In this document: positions 5,778 through 8,190 of the stretch, one piece after another
How the letters are laid out: the number at the start of each line of letters is the position of its first letter
How positions within the stretch are numbered: position 1 is the stretch's first letter
Assembly: GCA_946221045.1 (NCBI GenBank)
Contig: CAMIIY010000067.1
Location: forward strand, 1-8,190
Length of the DNA stretch: 8,190 nt
Direction: 5' to 3'
Source of the DNA: an uncultured Oceanospirillaceae bacterium
GTDB taxonomy: Bacteria > Pseudomonadota > Gammaproteobacteria > Pseudomonadales > Balneatricaceae
The notes under the pieces: generated by a model
Told to the model about the DNA's origin: nothing
What the model saw: the letters and a program-made list of their open reading frames with translations, nothing else
Databases searched by the model: none
Translations under genes and position numbers: made by a program

Positions 5778-5825
5778 TGTCGTTTCCTGAATGGGTTGAG
5801 GTTATATGCATCTGAATCAGACAAA

Positions 5826-5854
5826 TTTATATTTGAACGTTCGTTCATGTTTAA
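5826..5854 (-). promoter_or_regulatory. Candidate promoter of the AhpD-like gene with TetR-type operator 1
   Basis: On the minus strand, TTAAAC (5854-5849) and TATAAA (5831-5826) are 17 bp apart and could serve as -35 and -10 boxes; the -35 is weak. The palindrome TGAACGTTCGTTCA (5834-5847) fills most of the spacer. A repressor bound there would block RNA polymerase. The motif is a TGAAC-N4-GTTCA inverted repeat, a common form of TetR-family operator. Confidence 0.65.
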
Positions 5855-5863
5855 TCAGTATGA

Positions 5864-5907
5864 TTGGACGGTTGAGATAGTTCAAGCTAAAATTGAACAA
5901 ATGTTCA
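5864..5907 (+). promoter_or_regulatory. Candidate tetR promoter with TetR-type operator 2
   Basis: TTGGAC (5864-5869) and TAAAAT (5888-5893) are 18 bp apart and could be -35 and -10 boxes for the regulator gene. Immediately after the -10 box lies TGAACAAATGTTCA (5894-5907), extended by one more pair to TTGAAC...GTTCAA, which would cover the transcription start. It has the same TGAAC-N4-GTTCA form as operator 1, and the two sites are exactly 60 bp apart. This suggests negative autoregulation. Confidence 0.65.
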
Positions 5908-5921
5908 AAGTTGTCTGAGCC

Positions 5922-6500
5922 ATGGTTAATCACGTTAAGTACGACAGAAATGCGGTCATCGAGAAAGCCACGCACCTGTTTTGGCAGAAGGGCTTCCATG
6001 CTACCTCCATGCGGAATCTGCAGGATCATATTGATATGCGGCCCGGCAGTATTTATTCGGCTTTTGGTAGCAAGGAGGGGTTGTTCAAACTCAGCCTGCA
6101 GGCCTATACCGAATCAACACTGGCCAGTTTAATGGCAGCTACCCAGTCAACGGACTCTCCGCTTACAGCGCTGAAACGTTTTATGATCGCCGTGGTTAAT
6201 GGTGGTCGGGAAGATCCCAGCGAGTTATGTATGCTGGTGAAAGCGGTGGCCGAGTTGACCGATGATAATGCGGAGCTGTTGGCAGAAGCGCGCACCCAGC
6301 TGAAAAGACTTGAAGCAGCATTTACACTGATATTGCAACAGGCACAGGCGCTGGGAGAGATCAGCGCCTGCAGTGATTGCCAGCGACTTGCCCGTTTTCT
6401 GCAGGTGCAACTGATCGGTTTACGGGCGTATGCCCGGACCCAAACGGAGCCGGGGCAGGTGGATCAGTTGGTTGAAGATGCTTTAAGCTGCCTGCGCTAG
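5922..6500 (+). CDS. TetR/AcrR-family transcriptional regulator
   Basis: This 192-residue DNA-binding protein has the usual TetR N-terminus. Residues 11-55 hold the helix-turn-helix (AVIEKATHLFWQKGFHATSM, then NLQDHIDMRPGSIYSAFGSKEGLF), with the typical GSIYxxFxSKEGLF end. The ligand domain (about 60-192) is helical. It has four cysteines at 103, 150, 153 and 190. C103 in the ELCMLVKAVAEL segment sits where many family members have a GCLLxN motif, and C150/C153 form a C-x2-C pair, so redox or electrophile sensing is plausible but unproven. It diverges from the AhpD-like gene, precedes the cupin gene by 29 bp, and probably represses all three through two operators in the 144-bp intergenic region. 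No strong Shine-Dalgarno sequence precedes ATG 5922. Confidence 0.92.
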   Translation: MVNHVKYDRNAVIEKATHLFWQKGFHATSMRNLQDHIDMRPGSIYSAFGSKEGLFKLSLQAYTESTLASLMAATQSTDSPLTALKRFMIAVVNGGREDPSELCMLVKAVAELTDDNAELLAEARTQLKRLEAAFTLILQQAQALGEISACSDCQRLARFLQVQLIGLRAYARTQTEPGQVDQLVEDALSCLR

Positions 6501-6529
6501 CGAAATTCTGACTCCCGGAGAAAATGCAC

Positions 6530-7018
6530 ATGTCAGCACCATGGGTGAGTAAGGCTCAGGGTTTATCTCTACTCCTGACGAGTGTTTTGCTGACCGGCTG
6601 CGCCAGTCAGCAAATCGGTGATGCTCCGTTGCCTGATAATAGGCAGCAAATTGCTGTACATGCCGATGCTATTGTGTGGAAACCCTGCCCTCCAGGTCTG
6701 CCGCCCGGTTGTGAAATGAATGTGTTTGAAGGTAATCCAAAGGCACCGGATCTGTTTACGGTGCGTTTCAGGCTGCAACCGGGTTTCACCATGAAACCCC
6801 ATACCCACCCCAAGCATGAGCGAGTCACTGTTCTGAGTGGCCAGGTCAGCGTGGCCTTTGGCATAGAGGGAACACATGACACGGCAACGGTGTTTTCTGC
6901 TGGCGATTATTATGTAAATTCTAAAGGGGTGATTCATTCCGTCTGGATAGATAAACCTACTATCATGCAGATTACCGGGGTCGGTCCCTGGCAAGCACAC
7001 TTTGTCACTGAACCCTGA
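6530..7018 (+). CDS. Cupin-domain lipoprotein
   Basis: This 162-residue protein has a lipoprotein signal peptide ending in LLTGC, so C24 would be lipidated and the protein anchored in a membrane facing the periplasm. The cupin barrel covers about residues 74-155. Motif 1 is PGFTMKPHTHPKHERVTVLSG with H91, H93 and E97; motif 2 is AGDYYVNSKGVIHSVW with H136. These four are the usual metal ligands and are all present. Substrate is unknown. C53 and C61, in KPCPPGLPPGC, could form a disulfide. GGAG (6517-6520) is nine bases from this ATG but only three from an ATG at 6524, so I prefer 6530. The 29-bp gap after the TetR gene suggests one operon. Confidence 0.88.
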   Translation: MSAPWVSKAQGLSLLLTSVLLTGCASQQIGDAPLPDNRQQIAVHADAIVWKPCPPGLPPGCEMNVFEGNPKAPDLFTVRFRLQPGFTMKPHTHPKHERVTVLSGQVSVAFGIEGTHDTATVFSAGDYYVNSKGVIHSVWIDKPTIMQITGVGPWQAHFVTEP

Positions 7019-7189
7019 AAAACAGTCTGTTTCTGGCCACGTCAATTCGTGTAGTGAATACCCGTCATATAGGCAAGATTGGCCATTTCTCTTCCACCGA
7101 TATTTATCCGTTCTCGTTAAGGCTTTTAATCGGTGCTGAAGTTACTCTTGCTGAATTGCCCCCCCTGACATAAGTTATTAAATAAAATT

Positions 7190-7210
7190 GGTTTTTAATC
7201 ATTAAAAGCC
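7190..7210. repeat. AT-rich inverted repeat upstream of the MscS-type gene
   Basis: GGTTTTTAAT (7190-7199) and ATTAAAAGCC (7201-7210) are complementary over 10 positions, including one G-T pair. GGCTTTTAAT at 7121-7130 is an exact reverse complement of the right arm. The 218-bp gap (7019-7236) between the cupin and channel genes holds no gene that I can see; the repeats may be a regulatory site or a weak terminator. Confidence 0.4.
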
Positions 7211-7236
7211 ACTCAACTGGCCGAGGGGCACTGCGC

Positions 7237-8190
7237 ATGGACTTCCAGAAATATCATCAGATTCTGACCGATGTAACAGAGCAGACGGTCAGTGTATTGA
7301 TGGAGCCCGGCACCTATATCCAGCTGGCGCTGGTGGTTCTGCTGTTTGGCCTGACCTATTTTATTGCCAACCGTATCAGACGTTTTATCCCGGTACTTGC
7401 CGCACTGCCACCGGAGCAACAGGCTGAACAGGATCCGGTCCGGCGGGTAGCGGGCAAGCTGGGGAACCTGATTTTTCCATTGCTCACGGTACTGGTGCTG
7501 AGTTTATCGGCTCAGATCAGCGATCAGATGTTTGGTCAGGCCTGGTTATCAAGCACAGCACTGATCCTCTCCATGTTGTTGGTCTACAAAACCCTGATTC
7601 AGGACTTTGTTAAAAACGAATTTATCGCGTTTGTATTTCGTTGGGTGGGGTTACCGCTGCTGTTTCTGCATATGGTCGAACTGCTGGGGCCTATTATCGA
7701 GATACTGGAGTCCATGCGGGTCACCATAGGTAACATTGAAGTCTCCGCTTATGGGTTCCTGCGCGTAGCGCTGTTTGGTTCGATGCTGTTCTGGCTGGGC
7801 CGGGTTTCCAACAGCACTGGTCAGGAGATTATCCGGCGGCAGGATAAACTGGATTTTCGCACCAAAGAAGTGGCGGCCAAGATGTTGCAGGTCGCGATTA
7901 TCTTTGTGGTGTTCCTGTTGTTACTGCAGGTCATGGGCATCAATCTGACGGCACTGGCGGTGTTCGGCGGTGCGGTGGGTGTAGGCCTCGGTTTTGGTTT
8001 GCAGGCAGTGGCCTCTAACTTTATCTCAGGCATTATTATCCTGCTGGATCGCTCGATCTCGGTAAATGATTATATCGAGCTTGAAGATGGCAGGGCCGGG
8101 GTTGTCCGTGAGCTGACCCTGCGCTCGACCACGCTGGAAACGTTTGATGGCAAAGATATCATTGTGCCCAACGAAAAATTCATGACGGAG
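7237..8190 (+). CDS. MscS-family mechanosensitive ion channel (3' end outside the window)
   Basis: The reading frame is open from ATG 7237 to the window edge, giving 318 residues so far. It is an inner-membrane channel that opens under membrane tension on hypo-osmotic shock. Hydrophobic segments lie near residues 27-44, 76-93, 104-120, 133-150, 171-189 and 213-233, and the pore helix lies at 235-271. That helix has the family pattern AVFGGAVGVGLGFGLQAVAS followed by NFISGIIILLDR. The beta domain starts with SVNDYIEL and continues to IIVPNEKF, the typical IPN segment, where the window ends. The extra helices before the pore make it larger than the three-helix E. coli MscS, closer to medium-sized paralogues. 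AGGGG (7224-7228) is eight bases before the ATG. Confidence 0.93.
   Translation, partial: MDFQKYHQILTDVTEQTVSVLMEPGTYIQLALVVLLFGLTYFIANRIRRFIPVLAALPPEQQAEQDPVRRVAGKLGNLIFPLLTVLVLSLSAQISDQMFGQAWLSSTALILSMLLVYKTLIQDFVKNEFIAFVFRWVGLPLLFLHMVELLGPIIEILESMRVTIGNIEVSAYGFLRVALFGSMLFWLGRVSNSTGQEIIRRQDKLDFRTKEVAAKMLQVAIIFVVFLLLLQVMGINLTALAVFGGAVGVGLGFGLQAVASNFISGIIILLDRSISVNDYIELEDGRAGVVRELTLRSTTLETFDGKDIIVPNEKFMTE

Noticed and set aside
6569..7045. A 158-codon minus-strand open frame over the cupin gene
   Set aside because: It is antisense to a gene with a lipobox and all four cupin metal ligands, and its translation shows no recognisable domain.

Overview
The window looks like part of a gammaproteobacterial chromosome, probably marine or aquatic; this is inferred from gene content and base composition only. 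It has two parts. Bases 1 to about 1725 are visibly AT-rich and form the tail of an integron gene-cassette array. The rest is richer in G+C and carries ordinary chromosomal genes.

The array holds three cassettes, all reading forward: a DUF4274-type protein (90-527), an unrecognised protein with a HEPN-like R-x4-H motif (605-1357), and a small membrane-anchored protein (1383-1700). Two complete attC sites (522-590 and 1306-1367) have matching R'' and R' core boxes around folded arms. The attC before the first cassette has a clear R' box and hairpin but no R'' box that I can find. The attC after the third cassette has only its left half, so the array appears to end in a broken site. No integrase gene is in view.

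The chromosomal part begins with a SAM-dependent methyltransferase (1789-2391) and an exported DUF2059 protein (2515-2976) that ends in a clear intrinsic terminator. Next is a guanidine-II (mini-ykkC) riboswitch (3120-3170) just upstream of a SugE/Gdx-type guanidinium exporter (3183-3494), which gives a self-contained guanidine detoxification unit. An exported metallo-beta-lactamase-fold protein (3561-4451) follows; it has Asn where the third zinc-binding His usually sits. Then comes a GNAT acetyltransferase (4644-5108).

From 5238 to 7018 there is a likely stress-response module. A carboxymuconolactone decarboxylase/AhpD-like gene on the minus strand diverges from a TetR-family regulator, which is followed closely by a cupin-domain lipoprotein. 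The intergenic region contains two TGAAC-N4-GTTCA operators 60 bp apart, one on each of two candidate divergent promoters, so the regulator probably controls itself, the cupin gene and the AhpD-like gene. The window ends inside an MscS-family mechanosensitive channel gene (7237 onward) that has no stop codon in view.

I found no completely new system. The points most worth following are the HEPN-like cassette, the truncated end of the array, the altered metal site of the beta-lactamase-fold protein, and the twin-operator module.
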